A stretch of DNA of 64,000 bases from Bactericera cockerelli (GCA_024516035.1 CM044964.1:28976766-29040765), one strand, 5' to 3'; shown: positions 1-44,804, counted from the first letter of the stretch. The notes: generated by a model from the letters alone, not told the origin. Translations and numbers: made by a program.

Positions 1-379
1 ACGTAACAAAAAAATCAGTCACAAATCGAAAACTTGTAATAAAAAGACTTGGGTTCTGAAAATGAACGTCACTAATTTTTTCAAATTATAATCCCTTAAA
101 TGGGAAAACGTTAATTTTGAATGAAAACGCAAAACGGAATTTTGGGCGCATAATGTGCAAAAATCATAGTTTATGTTGATTAATGTCATTGATTTCAAAT
201 AACGGTATTTTGACTGCTTACTCTTCATTTTTTGTTGAGAATGTTGAGCAAATTCGGCCCCGTTCCCCTGGAGTTCCACAGTTGAAGCTCCAATTATCAC
301 ACCGACCTCTATTTTAGTTGATTCTAGTTGGTTTTATTTTTATCGTCCGATTTGACATAGATAATCATTACGGAGGTTC

Positions 380-590
380 TACAGTCTACACCCTTCATTC
401 GCTGTGGGAATCGTACCAGTTACCCACATTAACTTCACCCATCCTGGGTAGAGCCAAAAATGCCAGCCTCAAGCACATGTTTGGAGGGAATAGAATTTTC
501 TTCGAAAAGTCTGACCCAACCGAGGTTCGAACTCGGGATCTCTGGACTACGGGCAGTAGTCACAAAACTGTTACACCACGGTAGCTGGCT
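380..590 (-). mobile_element. SINE with tRNA-like head and the 5S-SINE tail
   Basis: Minus strand head CCGTGGTGTAACAG with a B box GAGTTCGAACCTCGG, followed by GCTGGCATTTTTGGCTC, ACCCAGGATGGGTGAAGTTA and ATGTGGGTAACTGG, the tail of the 5S-derived family. Confidence 0.6.
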
Positions 591-1112
591 ATTCCCCTGA
601 GTCAGCATACAGTCAGCACAGATTTATAAATTTTGTTTTCCGCACTTGGCAACACTGGACATTTGAAATTTGAATCTTTTCAAAAATGGTCGTGATTTCA
701 AACTTTGCAAAACGCAAAACAAATTAACAAATTTGAGAGTCCACTTCCGCTTGATTCCTAATTCCTGCTTCGGCACTACTTTTTAGATGAAAGAGTCTAC
801 TCCGTTAGCATCTTTTTATTTTCCATATTAGTTAAAGCTGCGGCCAAGTTTCAAACAGACTAGACAAAAGCTACATGACTTATTCGCAAGAACAGCGGTA
901 GCTATCCCAGTGGAGATCTCATCAACTTTCATAGACATATCAATATCAAAATTTTGATGAAGCAGCGATATCCAAACCAGAAGTATGCATAAGGTAAGAA
1001 GTACATGGCAATCCACGTTCTGCTAGATATTCCCGGCCCCTCTCAGACTGGGTGAGGTTCATTTGAGTAGATCGGTGCTTTACTCAGTGTATGGTGAGTA
1101 AAACCTTAAGCA
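584..1112. other. No feature recognised
   Basis: AT-rich sequence without convincing coding or repeat structure. I also found no upstream KHDC4 exon here. Confidence 0.5.
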
Positions 1113-1267
1113 TCAAATGGCTATAGCAATTTTAAACCCAAATTTATGAGATAAGTGCCAATGGTGCATTGAATGCAACAGTTCTTGTAGGATCACTGAT
1201 GTTAAGCAACATTCATTGAGATGAAGACTTAATGCTGGCATTCTGGTCCAACCCAGGCTGAGTGAGA
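1113..1267 (+). mobile_element. 5S rRNA-derived SINE, split by MITE A (resumes 1563-1740)
   Basis: Head resembles 5S rRNA: TTGAATGCAACAGTTCTTGT, then AGGATCACTGATGTTAAGCA. Tail GGTAGCAGGTTTGTGAGTT continues after the MITE. Confidence 0.7.
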
Positions 1268-1566
1268 TTAACACGTTGAGCGCCACATGATTTTGAGGTA
1301 AACTTTTGTCTGTTCCAAGCAAAAATTGGTCAATTTTCAAAATCAAGCTATCTCAGCTAATAAGATTGCTCAGAACCAAGACCATCACATTATAGCTCTG
1401 TTCCATGGCAATAATTCCTTCATAAGAAATACATTGATACAACACCCTCATAGGGGCTTAGTGTACATAAACTGAAGTCATATTTTAAAGCCCCCATGTG
1501 GGTTTAGGTACCAGTTGATAGTATAGAAAAAGCCCCCATGGGGTCCTGCGGCGCTCAATGTGTTAA
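1268..1566. mobile_element. TTAA MITE, type A
   Basis: Ends TTAACACGTTGAGCGCC and its inverse (16 of 17 match). Contains three near-palindromes of the form CCCCCATGGGG (about 1443, 1490, 1531). Inserted in a 5S-derived SINE whose empty counterpart near 37722 has a single TTAA. Confidence 0.85.
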
Positions 1567-2025
1567 TGTGGGTAGCAGGTTTGTGAGTTCTGCAAATGGA
1601 TTGTAAAACCCCTGTCCCAAGATGATTTAGCTGTTGATTTAGACATAAACCCCCAATTAATAATAATAAGTTAAGAAGTATGCTACCAGAAGTATGTAGG
1701 TAAGAAGGCATTCTTCTGTCTGTTTTGAGCTGTGACAATCACAACAAGTAGTCTGGTTGCGGGACTGTTGTGTCATAAAAGAGCAAATCCTTACCCTTGA
1801 GTGTGTTCATCTATGGAGTGCAAGGATAGTATGTCAAGATTGTAAACACCACCACAATATGCAGCATTGATTGTGTTTCTACAGCAAATGCACTTTGATT
1901 ATTCAGTGGACAGTTTTGGCATGAAAACAAACATTCTATCAGTCAGTATGAGCACATGACAAGCTCAGTGGTAAGATATGTTTCCAGTAAACTGACTGAC
2001 TGAGATCACAGTCAGTGATCTAGAG

Positions 2026-2205
2026 CAGTGGTTCACAACCTTTTTACCTTGGGGGCCCAATAATTTATTAATGATTTTAAAACAATTCTGCAGCCAACAC
2101 TGATTTTATATACAATATTTATTTTGCACTATTTAAATTTTATTTCTTGAGTTTTGGCCAGCATCCTCAGCCCAGTAGCAAGCTGCGCACCAGTTGGGAA
2201 CCGGA
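2026..2205. mobile_element. hAT-like MITE
   Basis: Left end CAGTGGTTCACAACC, right end GTTGGGAACCG, flanked by direct GATCTAGAG copies (2017-2025 and 2206-2214), fitting an 8-bp hAT target duplication. Lies about 50 bp before KHDC4 exon 1. Confidence 0.75.
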
Positions 2206-2262
2206 GATCTAGAGTTTTTTCCTTTTTTGCTCACTGACACATTCAATTTGATATTATTTCAG

Positions 2263-34999
<32,737 letters not shown>

Positions 35000-35017
<18 letters not shown>

Positions 35018-36628
35018 GGATACGAATCGCCAGAGCTGTGAGTCAGCACACTGAACAGAACCGGAATGTCGATAATCTATTTTCGATATCTATTAGCGTT
35101 GAAATCTATTAGATTTAAAGGCTGATCCTGAATATAAAAGAACTCTCACAAAAACAACAACATTCAGCAGTAGAGATTCGAATCAGCAGAACTATGAGTC
35201 AGCAGCCAGCACATAGCACAGAACTGGAATGTCAATAATCTATTTTCGATATCTATTAGCGTTGAAATCTATTAGATTTAAAGGCTGATCCTGGATATAA
35301 AAGAACTCTCACAAAAACAACCACAGCACATTCAGCAGTAGAGATTCGAATCAGCAGAGCTGTGAGTCAGCACACTGAACAGAACTGGAATGCCAATAAT
35401 CTATTTTCGAAATATATTAGCGTTACAATCTATTAGATTTAAAGGCTATGCAATTGAACTTGAATATAAGAGAACTCTCACTAAAACAACCACAGCACAT
35501 TCAGCAGTAGAGATACGAATCGCCAGAGCTGTGAGTCAGCACACTGAACAGAGCTGGAATTTCAATTATCTATTTTCGAAATCTATTAGCGTTTAAATCT
35601 ATTAGATTTAAAGGCTATACAGTTGATCCTGGATGTAAAAGAACTCTCACATAAACAATCACAGCACATTCAGCAGTAGAGATTCGAATCGCCAGAGCTG
35701 TGAGTCAGCACACAGAACAGAACTGGAATGCCAATTATCTATTTTCGAAATCTATTAGCGTTTAAATCTATTAGATTTAAAGGCTATACAGTTGATCCTG
35801 GATGTAAAAGAACTCTCACATAAACAATCACAGCACATTCAGCAGTAGAGATTCGAATCGCCAGAGCTGTGAGTCAGCACACAGAACAGAGCTGGAATGT
35901 CAATAATCTATTTTCGATATCTATTAGCGTTGAAATCTATTAGATTTAAAGGCTATACAGTTCAACCTGGATGTAAAAGAACTCTCACATAAACAATCAC
36001 AGCACATTCAGCAGTAGAGATTCGAATCGCCAGAGCTGTGAGTCAGCACACAGAACAGAGCTGGAATGTCAATAATCTATTTTCGATATCTATTAGCGTT
36101 GAAATCTATTAGATTTAAAGGCTGATCCTGGATATAAAAGAACTCTCACTAAAACAACCACAGCACATTTAGCAGTAGAGATTCGAATCGCCAGAGCTGT
36201 GAGTCAGCACACTGAACAGAACTGGAATTTCAATAATCTATTTTCGAAATCTATTAGCTTTGAAATCTATTAGATTTAAAGGCTATACAGTTGAATTTGA
36301 ATATAAAAGAACTCTCACAGAAACAACAACAACACATTCAGCAGTAGAGATTCGAATCGCCAGAGCTGTGAGTCAGCACACTGAACAGAACTGGAATGTC
36401 AATAATCTTTTTTCGATATTCTATTAGCGTTTAAATCTATTAGATTTAAAGGTTATACAGTTGATCCTGGATGTAAAAGAACTCACAGAAACAACCACAG
36501 TACATTCAGCAGTAGAGATTCGAATCAGCAGAACTATGAGTCAGCACACAGAACAGAACAGGAATGTCAATAATCTATTTTCGATATCTATTAGCGTTTC
36601 AATCTATTAGATTTAAAGGTTATACATT
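35000..36628 (+). repeat. 160-bp array copying the KHDC4 stop-codon region
   Basis: Ten copies of CACATTCAGCAGTA(A/G), then GAGATTCGAATCGCCAGAGC and ATCTATTAGATTTAAAGGCT, 155-175 bp apart. The first unit starts within the last codons. Confidence 0.92.
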
Positions 36629-36696
36629 CGAACCATTAACCTCGCCTGGTGGTGACCTTCCACTAAAGAGTGTTATTATTCTGTCTGTCTGTCCTG

Positions 36697-36900
36697 GTGA
36701 TAGCTCAGTGGTAAAGATGGCACTCTGTGAATCCAGAGATACCAGAGATCGCAAGTTCGAAACCTAGACGGGACATGACAAGTTATCCTCTCATTTGGGA
36801 TTTTTACCACATAATAATGTGTCTTTGGGCTTACTCCTGGAATAATGGGACTTAATAGTCCTAATCGGGTAGTATAAATAAGGCGACATTATTATTATTA
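36697..36900 (+). mobile_element. tRNA-derived SINE, family 5
   Basis: GATAGCTCAGTGGTAAAGAT, GCAAGTTCGAAACCTAGACG, tail with GGGCTTACTCCTGGAATAAT and CGACATTATTATTATT. Other plus-strand copies: 30428-30640, 43465-43640, 49637-49790; pieces at 4043-4136 and 51490-51590. Confidence 0.8.
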
Positions 36901-37602
36901 TGATCTCCGCGCAAGTGAATAAGTTGTTTTAATAATAAATTTCGTAGTTTGATTCTCAGAACTATTAGTATACTCTCGTATATCTATGCAAAAAACGTGT
37001 AAAAAATATAACTAGATTTATTTTCAAATTGAAATTGATAAAATATATTGTTCTGATTTTTTTTTTCAACAATTATAAAATCTTATTCCAGGCAGGCGTG
37101 TATGGCAGACGTTATTTCTCGTAATGTCGATGTTACAGTGCCACACACCAAAAATTGTGACCAGTGGCGGAGTTATAGCCACAAATAAGATATTGGGATA
37201 TTAAAGATAGTCCTATAATAATTCTGCGCTACCCCACTAAAAAATTGTAATATATTAACACAAAGAAACACATTTATTATTATTATTATATAAAGATAAG
37301 AGCTAGTTATTTGTGTTATTATGCCACAATTTTATTGGGTAGCATCGATATTACGAGAACTAATGGTAATGCATCATAAACTTTCCTTACTGACTTACCT
37401 CAGTAGCTTGATCGATAAGGTGGCGGACTTGTAAGCTGGAGGTCGGTGGTTCAAGTCCCGAGTTCAGCAAATAAAAAGTAAAGCGAGTTTGTCTAGTTGT
37501 GACATCACGATTGTGTTGTGAATAACACAAATTTGATAGCTTAAACTTATTTTCCTTACTATAGCTTAAGGAAAGTACCAAAGTCAGCTGTAATGAGGAG
37601 CT

Positions 37603-37830
37603 CTCTTTTGCCAGCGTCGATGGCGCATCAAGGTTCTTGTAGGATCACCGAAGTTACGCAACGTCAAGTGAGGTGAAGACTTGGTGATGCTGGCATTCCG
37701 GCCCAACTCAGGCCGGGTAAGGTTAATGTGAGTAGCAGGTTTGTGAGTTTCCTGCGAATGGAGGGTAACATCTCCGTCGTGATATAACCATGCAGTTGAA
37801 AGCGACGTCAAACCCAAATTTAAAAAAAAA
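37603..37830 (+). mobile_element. 5S rRNA-derived SINE, intact TTAA
   Basis: CCAGCGTCGATGGCGCATCA, then GTAGGATCACCGAAGTTACG. The tail has GGTTAATGTGAGTAGCAGG, the unoccupied site that MITE A uses at 1268. Ends in poly-A. Confidence 0.77.
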
Positions 37831-37898
37831 GAATTTGAATTGAATACTTTTATTTATTTGTACAAGAATGCTATTATAAACAATACATCTCCTATAAG

Positions 37899-38045
37899 CC
37901 GACTTCAGTAGCTTGATCGATAAGGCGGTGGACTTGTAACCTGGAGGTCGGTGGTTCAAGTCCCGGATTCAGCGTAGATTTAGTAATGCGAGTTAGAGTA
38001 GTTGTGACATCACGAAAGTGATTAACACAAATATGATAACTTTTT
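37899..38045 (+). mobile_element. tRNA-derived SINE, family 3
   Basis: CCGACTTCAGTAGCTTGATC, GGTGGTTCAAGTCCCGG, end AACACAAATATGATAAC. Other plus-strand copies: 37389-37540, 45550-45675 and the head at 63957-64000. Confidence 0.8.
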
Positions 38046-38257
38046 TACATCTCCCCTAAGCTAAGTCTAACTTCTGAGTAGCTCTCTTAAAGTGCTAGGC
38101 AGATTACTCATCACAACAAAGAAGATTCAACAAGTGGATGATTTATTATGTCGAGTGACTCATAACAGCCTCGCGTGTTCTGGAATGTTCCAGGCTTTCA
38201 GCTGTGTGCTTCCGAGCTCAGCGAGGTTAGCGAGTCAAATAGTTCAGGTAACGTAGT

Positions 38258-38520
38258 CACAGTGGCACAGTGAGTTAGCGCACTGGGCATTGCACGCATG
38301 GTGACCTGGGTTCGATCCCCAGCGGGGCAGGAATTTTTCTGCCCTGTACTTATGGTTCGGGGTCCACTCATACCTCGTGAGGGGAAATGAGTAGTTACTT
38401 GTATGAGTAACGACCAGTGGCGGCATTACCAGAGTAAAAAGAAATTAATGCAATAGAATAATTCGAAATGTGAAGGCGACTCTTAGTAATGCTGCGCTAC
38501 CCACAAAATTTGTGAATGTA
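38258..38520 (+). mobile_element. tRNA-derived SINE, family 2, full length
   Basis: CACAGTGGCACAGTGAGTTA, GGGTTCGATCCCCAGCGGGG, tail with AGTGGCGGCATTACCAGAG and GCTGCGCTACCCACAAAA. Confidence 0.83.
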
Positions 38521-39929
38521 TGTGAAAACATACATTCATACACATATACATACGAGTAGTAATTAATATATTTACTTAAGATGAAGAAACATATTTTCAA
38601 TATTACAGAGAAAAAAAAAATTGAAAATGCAACAACTAGGTATGTAAGTCTTTTGTAGCAAAAATATAGGTACATGTATCTATATTTCTTTAAAAAGTAA
38701 GTATGCGAAAAATAAGGAAAATAAGATTTAAAAAAAATATTCAACTGTCCAGTGGGCGGGGTTTTGCCGTCAGCAATCTCTTCCACCCAACCCTTAGAAT
38801 TTAATATTTTTGTAGTACATAGCTGCAGCATATAATCTACGTCGCATTGTCTTTATGGTTTTCTCCAAACGTGGTAGCAGTATTCAGGGTGTCTCAATTA
38901 TTTTAACAATTTTGGGATTTTTTTTTCTTTTTTAATTATTTGTGTTAATCATTTTCGTGATATCACAACTTCTCAAACTAGCTTTACTTAATTTACGCTG
39001 AATCCGGGACTTGAACCAGTGACCTCCAGGTTACAAGTCCTCCGCCTTATCGATCGAGCCACTGAGGTCGGTAAGATTGACTAACTTTTTATTATTATCA
39101 TATCCGTTAAGTTACACTCTGCCGCGCTGTCTCTTCCTTTGTAATGGCGTTCTTCACACCTCGGCCGAGGTGTTTGATCAGCAAGCGCCAGTCTTTCGAT
39201 CCAACCAAATAAAATAAAGTGGCGTTTATAACATCACGTAAAACATCACACAACTTTCTATTTTACCTCATTCGCATTGAAATAACTATTTTGGTATAAT
39301 GAAATTCCCTGAAAACACCACTTCGTTGTTACAAAAGGAAGAACGCCTACTCAAAAGAATGAGAAATAAATGATATTATCCATGGGAACTATATTTTCCG
39401 CTACCTTATTTAGTGCAAATTTGTTTACATTATGAATTATAGGTTTTTTTTTATAAAATACCTATACCTAAATAATAAATATGTAGTTCAATAGGGTCTG
39501 GTGGGGGAAAATGAGAATAGTTGTGGAAAAATGTGTACCTATAGTGGGGGAAAATGGGTGGTTATATTGTGAATTTTTCAACGTGTAGCCTAAACTATGC
39601 ATTTCAACAAACACAAAATTGGAGAGAATAATTCTACATTGTTTACTTTCTATTTTTTTTTTTAACTTTTCAACAGCACTGAAATTTTAAATTCAAATGC
39701 TCAGTCTGGAAAATTTAATTGGGGGAAAGTGGGCATTTTTTTTGTTTTTTTTTTGATTATCTGAGATTGTTATAGTCTTATAATGTGTCCCCTGGAGCTT
39801 TTTTGTTGTACATATCTCCAATCCACCCTGCTTGCGGTCGGCAGCTGTGCGCGTACTTGGGCTTGATTTATGGCCAACTTGTTTGTTGACAAACGGTTCT
39901 CGCAATCTACGCCGTTAGACCTCTCCAGT

Positions 39930-40004
39930 ATGAATCAGCCTGCGGTACGATTCACGAGAAGAAAATGTTCATTATTGTTTTTGCTGATTTGTCTCACAAG
40001 TCCT
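39930..40004 (+). CDS. Unknown secreted protein, exon 1 (signal peptide)
   Basis: 25 codons, ending CLTSP at CCT|GTAAGT. N-region has RFTRRK before the hydrophobic core. Confidence 0.7.
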
Positions 40005-43000
40005 GTAAGTATTTACCCCAGGTAGCGTATAGGGATCCGTTGGTTCGAATCCCACACAATACATGGAAATTTCCTTATTAATTTGAGTTTGTGACCACAT
40101 AATAATAAGATTCTGAGGGTTAGCTGGTAGAAAATGCTAGTAGTAGTAGTAGTATAAATATGGTGGTATTAATTATAAAATAATAATTGTTACAAAGGTT
40201 GGCAATTTTAAATAAAAAATGTAGTCCTGTAAGTATTATCCCAGGTAGCGTAGGGATCCGTTGGTTCCAATGCCAAACAATACATGGAATTTTCCTTATT
40301 AATTTGAGCTTGTGACCACATAATAATAGGACTCTGATAGTCGGCTGGTAGAAAATGCTTTAAGCATTATCCTCGCCTGGTGGTTACCTTCCACTAAAAA
40401 GTAGTATGTTTTTCAAATACCATGTTATACCTGTTTTATGTTTTCCGATCAATTTTATACTGTTTAATATCTTCTTGTAACATTAATGAAGAAAGAGCTT
40501 TGCTTCTTAAACAAATGATCCGGTAAACCCGGTGTTATTATTGTTATTATTAATACAGCATTTTCTTTCGCAGTTAATTTCAGGGATCCCGATCGCAGGG
40601 ATTCCCGTCATTAATCCTACACAACTGAGTGTGTCCGACGATTTTGCACAAAATCTAAAGGATTCGGATCCTGCTTCGGAAGTAACGAAAAATACTGAGC
40701 CAAACGATTCTCCACTCAATATCAAGAACCGAAACGGTGACGATACCACTGGCGAGAAATTTGAAGGTATAAATGAAAGAAACAGCAACCTGAATAGTCC
40801 TATTACAGGTGGAAACGTTGGAGGAACTGAAAGAAATGAAGAAACTGATGGTGTTGAAAATCAAATTCAGAGACGACATACTCTGACATTCACACTTCCA
40901 ACTAGTCAGTCTATTGGTTATCTGCCTCAAAACACGGTAAAAGCAGATAAACAAGACGGTAATACGAGACAAACAATTCTTGAACTCGATAAAACTCTTT
41001 CGGAATTCAATGGAACTCCGCTTCCAACAAGTCAATCTATTGGTTATCTTCCTCAAAACACTAAAGCCGGTAAAAGAAAACAAACATTGGCTGAACTGGA
41101 TAAAACTATTTCGGAGTTGAATGAACTTGACGAGGAAGAAGACGAAAGGCAGAGACGTAAAAGTCCAAAACTGTCCAAGCTCGTTCAACAAAAACAAAGT
41201 CTGCAGAACATTGATGAGAAGTATCAACGTCTGAAAGAGGGAGATCTGCCTGAGCTGAATTCCGAGCTGAAACTGTACAATGGGCAGCAGAAGAAAGAGA
41301 CCGACGAACCTGGCAACAACCAGACACAAGCCAACACCGGAAGCAAAAGCCCTCAAGAGAAAATACTTCCTGGACGCACTGGAGCTCTGGAAGAAACTAG
41401 AAAAGAAATAGAAGGAGACAACAGGATGGACCAGAATTTGAGTCGAAAAGAGAAACGCGTAAAACTGCAGGACGCTCTCAACAAACTGAAGGAAGCCTAT
41501 GACGCCCTCAAGAAACCATCGCAGAGTGACATCTACAGTCCGCCAGGTAAATAATATACTCCTATCAATCAATCTTTTAATAGATTATACTGGTGAATGT
41601 CAACTTCTAAGGTCATACATCATCATTATCATAGGGTGGCCAGACAGTGGAGGAATGACTCAACACTTCTACCACTATCTTTAGAAGGAGGCTAATAATT
41701 GACAAGGGCTCCCAGAACCAAGCCAATGCTAGTCTACTCCCTGTTTATAGTCCCTCAGCCAGATTTTCACACTTACACACCACAAATATGAGTAATACTT
41801 GAATAATTAGTTAATTACCCAACTAGCTAACAGTGGGTCTCTAGCCCCTCTCGTTTTATACCGAGATGAATAAAAACCGATCGAGCTAGTGAGGTCGGCT
41901 TTTCTACATTTTATCTCTTAATAAAATGAGATTGAATCACACTGACTAAGGTCCGATTTATGAAACAGGATTAGACTAACCTAATTCTGTTTTGCCCTTA
42001 AGACACCTTTTGTTGGGAATTTCAAACACCCATCAGTTATTGCTGATATATCCTCCCAAAGGATATATCAGTATAGTACAACTTCTCACTATTCTGTTTA
42101 TACTGATTATTCTGATTAAAATAGAGAGGTTAGTTGATGGCATGGACATTCAGAACTATTACCTGCTGATGAGAGCAAATAAGCTCGAAACAGCTGTCCA
42201 GGTATGTTCTGATATTCATGTACATCTAGTACAACTTCTCACTTTTCTGTTTATACTGATTATACTGAGATGTAATTAAAAAAAAGATAAAAAAAATGTT
42301 AGTAATGGACATAAAAATCTTGTGAAAAAAACAAACTTTCAGGCATCGCCATCGATCACGACCGACAGAGGCAGGTGCAGAGAAAGCTGCGGCTCTTGAA
42401 ATCGGAAAAGGGCGCCTTCGAGCTGAGCGTGAACCACGGGTTCGACGTGATGCCGCACCGGATGAACCATGTGTCCCGCACCGCCTTCCGCACCGTGCGG
42501 CACCGCGACCTGATGACGGCGACCCTGGCGAGGGCGAGGGCGAGAGAGAGGAAGGCGAACCTGCGACGGAGCCCTTGGCTGAGGATGGAAGTCGCTCGCC
42601 TGGAAGTCAGACCTTTCACAGGTAATTAACCGAACACACAAGGGCGGAATTAACACATTGCGTGCCTCGCCGCTCATAGTGAGAGACAGCATAGTATCCT
42701 TAGAGGCCGCGTCTCTCATATTGAGCGACATTAGATTTTACTTTCAAGTATAGTCTCTCAATATTGAGCCACGCTACAATGCATTGTATACGGAGTGTTT
42801 GAAGGGTGGCCTCTGTAGATAATCCACATATGTTTGGTTTTCATCTATCATGATTGTCTCTAATATTGAGAGACAATTCTTTGTATTGTGGCCCCAAGGG
42901 TATAATCATCATTTTTTGGGTTGGCACACAATGTGTTAATAGACGTTTTTGTTATACTTCTGTGGCGCTAAGTCACGGATTGCGTACTGTGTAAGATAGG

Positions 43001-44804
43001 GAAAACCGACGCTTAGCAATGACTTGTGATGTAGAATTTGTCTATTAATTTCGCCCTAAGTGAGGTTCTGTTTTAACTTGCATACTCGACAATATGGCTT
43101 TCGTTTGTCTGTCTGTGTGTGTATCTGTATGTCTGTCTGTTCCGCGATAACTCTCGAACGGATTCTTTCAATATTGATCAAATTTTGTATACATGTTCAT
43201 TGAAGTCATTAGAATTTTACCAATAACTTTCACAGGTAATTTTAATGATACCTAAAAAATGGTTTGTAATGAACTGATTAATTGACTGATCACTGTATCA
43301 AATGTAAATACCTAGAAAGCTGACATTCTACACAAAAAATTCATCTAGATGCCACAATTGCACATTTATTTACGGCATACATATATGTGCAAATGAGAGT
43401 GAATCATAAATTACACACGAGGCAAAATTTCCCAGATGCATACCAGAAAGTATTGTCATTCCTGGCGGTGGTGATCCAGATGTTGCGGGTTCGTTCAAAG
43501 CCCGCAGGTTCGAAACCCAGCCGGTACATAAAAGTTATTCTCCCATTTGGGATTTTGACCACATAATAATATGTCTTGGGCTTACTGCTGGAACAATGGG
43601 ACTCATTAGTCCTAGTCGGGTAGCATAAATAAGGTGGATTGTTAGTCAAGTGGTTAACGCGCTAGTCTGGTAATCCAGGTAGCGCAGGGATTCGTTTTTT
43701 TGAATCCCACCCAGTAAATGAATTTTTCCTTATTAATTTTGAGTTTGTGACCACATAATAAAAACACTCTGAGGGTTAGGTGGTACAAAATGCTTTGAGC
43801 ATTAACCTCGCCTGGACCATTAACCATCCACTAAACAGTGTTATTATTATTGTTAGTAAGGCAATATAATAAGGCAACATATCCTCCAATTTGGTATTTT
43901 ACCTTTTGCGTCTTACTGCTTGAAATAAGGGGACTTAAATATTCAATCGGGCAGTATAAATAAGGCGGTTATTATTATTTTTCCGATGGATTGTTAATAT
44001 TAGAAATCGGAAGTATTGTGTTCGTTTTTGTAAAAAATAAATACAAATTTTTTGCTCCGATTTTTTTTTAAGTCACCTATACACTACAGATGACTAGGGT
44101 TCGAGTCCCTTATATATTATTTTTTATATTTTTATTTCCTGTATCGTATGGCTTTATTACACATCTCAAAGTGAGTAATAAATTTGATCAGGAAAACTGT
44201 GGCAGTGATTGTTCTGATCGCCAATTTTTATTATTTTTTCGCCGTCGTAATTCACAACTATTGTGGCTGGGGGAAAATCAGGAATAACCGGCCTTGTTGG
44301 ACTTGTAATTTGTTTGTTTCCTTGTAATATTAAATTGTCATTTATTTTACCATTGTTGACGTATTTATGTCTACCCTAATGATTCTAAAAAATAATAAAA
44401 AAAAAACTATTTCCTTCCCAGGAATCGGGCACAGCGAGAGCCAGAACTTCTTCGGTCCCGAGCCGACCTACACGTGGACCCTGGTGCCGTCCCACTACAC
44501 CTACCTGGGTCTCATCAACACACCGGAGAAGTTCAAGACCACCGAGATAGACCGGCGCATCTTGTCTCACTACAACATGGAGGTGTTGGGAGAGCTGCAG
44601 GGAGATCTGTACGAGGGGGATCTGGTGAGGGAGGAGAAGGAGAAGAAGGAGGAGGAGGAGGCAAGTGGAGAGGAAGTTTACGAGGCGGACGGCCAGGCGA
44701 TGAAGAGAATCGGCGCCGCGGAGGACTTTCATGCGAACGCGTCCAGTAGACGCGCGTTTGATGAGTTGAATTTGTTCAGTGGCGCAGTCGTAGAGAATAG
44801 TTGA
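39930..44804 (+). CDS. Predicted secreted protein of unknown family, four exons
   Basis: Exons 39930-40004, 40574-41546, 42343-42621 and 44422-44804 join with matching phases (0, 1, 1) into 569 residues. I chose the ATG at 39930 because it gives a basic start and a hydrophobic core (CSLLFLLICLTSP), a convincing signal peptide, and enters exon 2 in frame; the ATG at 39965 does not. The body is hydrophilic, with a duplicated motif LPTSQSIGYLPQNT followed each time by an ELDKT repeat, then charged coiled-coil-like helices. Exon 3 is Arg-rich; exon 4 has NFFGPEPTYTWTLVPSHYTY and an acidic KKEEEEASGEE stretch. I do not recognise the family. It could be a secreted effector or matrix-type protein, but nothing here proves that. 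Joining the last two exons to the first two rests on phase only. Confidence 0.65.
40015..40400 (+). mobile_element. Two truncated family 4 SINEs in tandem
   Basis: Both begin CCAGGTAGCGTA (40019, 40242) and carry TGTGACCACATAATAATA. They lie in intron 1 of the unknown secreted gene, the first starting a few bases after its donor. Confidence 0.7.
40574..41546 (+). CDS. Unknown secreted protein, exon 2
   Basis: 973-nt exon, phase 0 in, phase 1 out. Begins LISGIPIAGIPVINP; ends SQSDIYSPP. Holds two copies of an about 48-residue repeat, the second near 41030, and Lys/Glu-rich helices such as KLQDALNKLKEAYDALKK. Confidence 0.85.
42125..42201 (+). CDS. Candidate cassette exon inside the unknown gene
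   Basis: Between AAAATAG and CAG|GTATGT lies an open stretch reading ERLVDGMDIQNYYLLMRANK then LETAVQ, in the phase set by exon 2. It leaves in phase 0, while exon 3 needs phase 1, so inclusion would shift the frame. It may be an alternative exon, part of another gene model, or chance. Confidence 0.25.
42343..42621 (+). CDS. Unknown secreted protein, exon 3 (basic)
   Basis: 279 nt, phase 1 in and out. Encodes GIAIDHDRQRQVQRKLRLLK, then NHGFDVMPHRMNHVSRTAF and an Arg/Ala-rich run. GC-rich and open throughout with good splice sites (TTTCAG, ACAG|GTAATT). Confidence 0.7.
42640..43065. mobile_element. GGCGGAATTAATAGACG-type MITE holding MITE C
   Basis: Left part GGGCGGAATTAA, then MITE C, then TTAATAGACGTTTTTG through TCTATTAATTTCGCCC at the right end. 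Ends are inverted repeats. Confidence 0.78.
42650..42939. mobile_element. TTAA MITE, type C
   Basis: Ends TTAACACATTGCGTGCC (16 of 17). Several copies of a TCTCAATATTGAGA-like palindrome (42673, 42712, 42755, 42858). Inserted at a TTAA in a second MITE whose empty copies read GGCGGAATTAATAGACG. Confidence 0.85.
43641..43850 (+). mobile_element. tRNA-derived SINE, family 4
   Basis: AGTCAAGTGGTTAACGCGCT, AGTTTGTGACCACATAATAA, end with AGTGTTATTATTATTG. Directly follows a family 5 SINE (43465-43640). Confidence 0.77.
44422..44804 (+). CDS. Unknown secreted protein, exon 4 (terminal)
   Basis: Phase 1 in, stop TGA at 44802-44804. Encodes GIGHSESQNFFGPEPTYTW, then an acidic tail ending FSGAVVENS. 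The last coding bases and stop region are the first unit of a tandem array running to about 45540. Confidence 0.7.

Noticed and set aside
39965..40004. Alternative start for the unknown secreted gene
   Set aside because: This ATG enters exon 2 out of frame at the main acceptor and gives no signal peptide.
40655..41572. 305-codon minus-strand frame opposite the unknown gene
   Set aside because: Antisense of a coding exon; hydrophobic, Phe-rich reading typical of such shadows, and no splice or start support.
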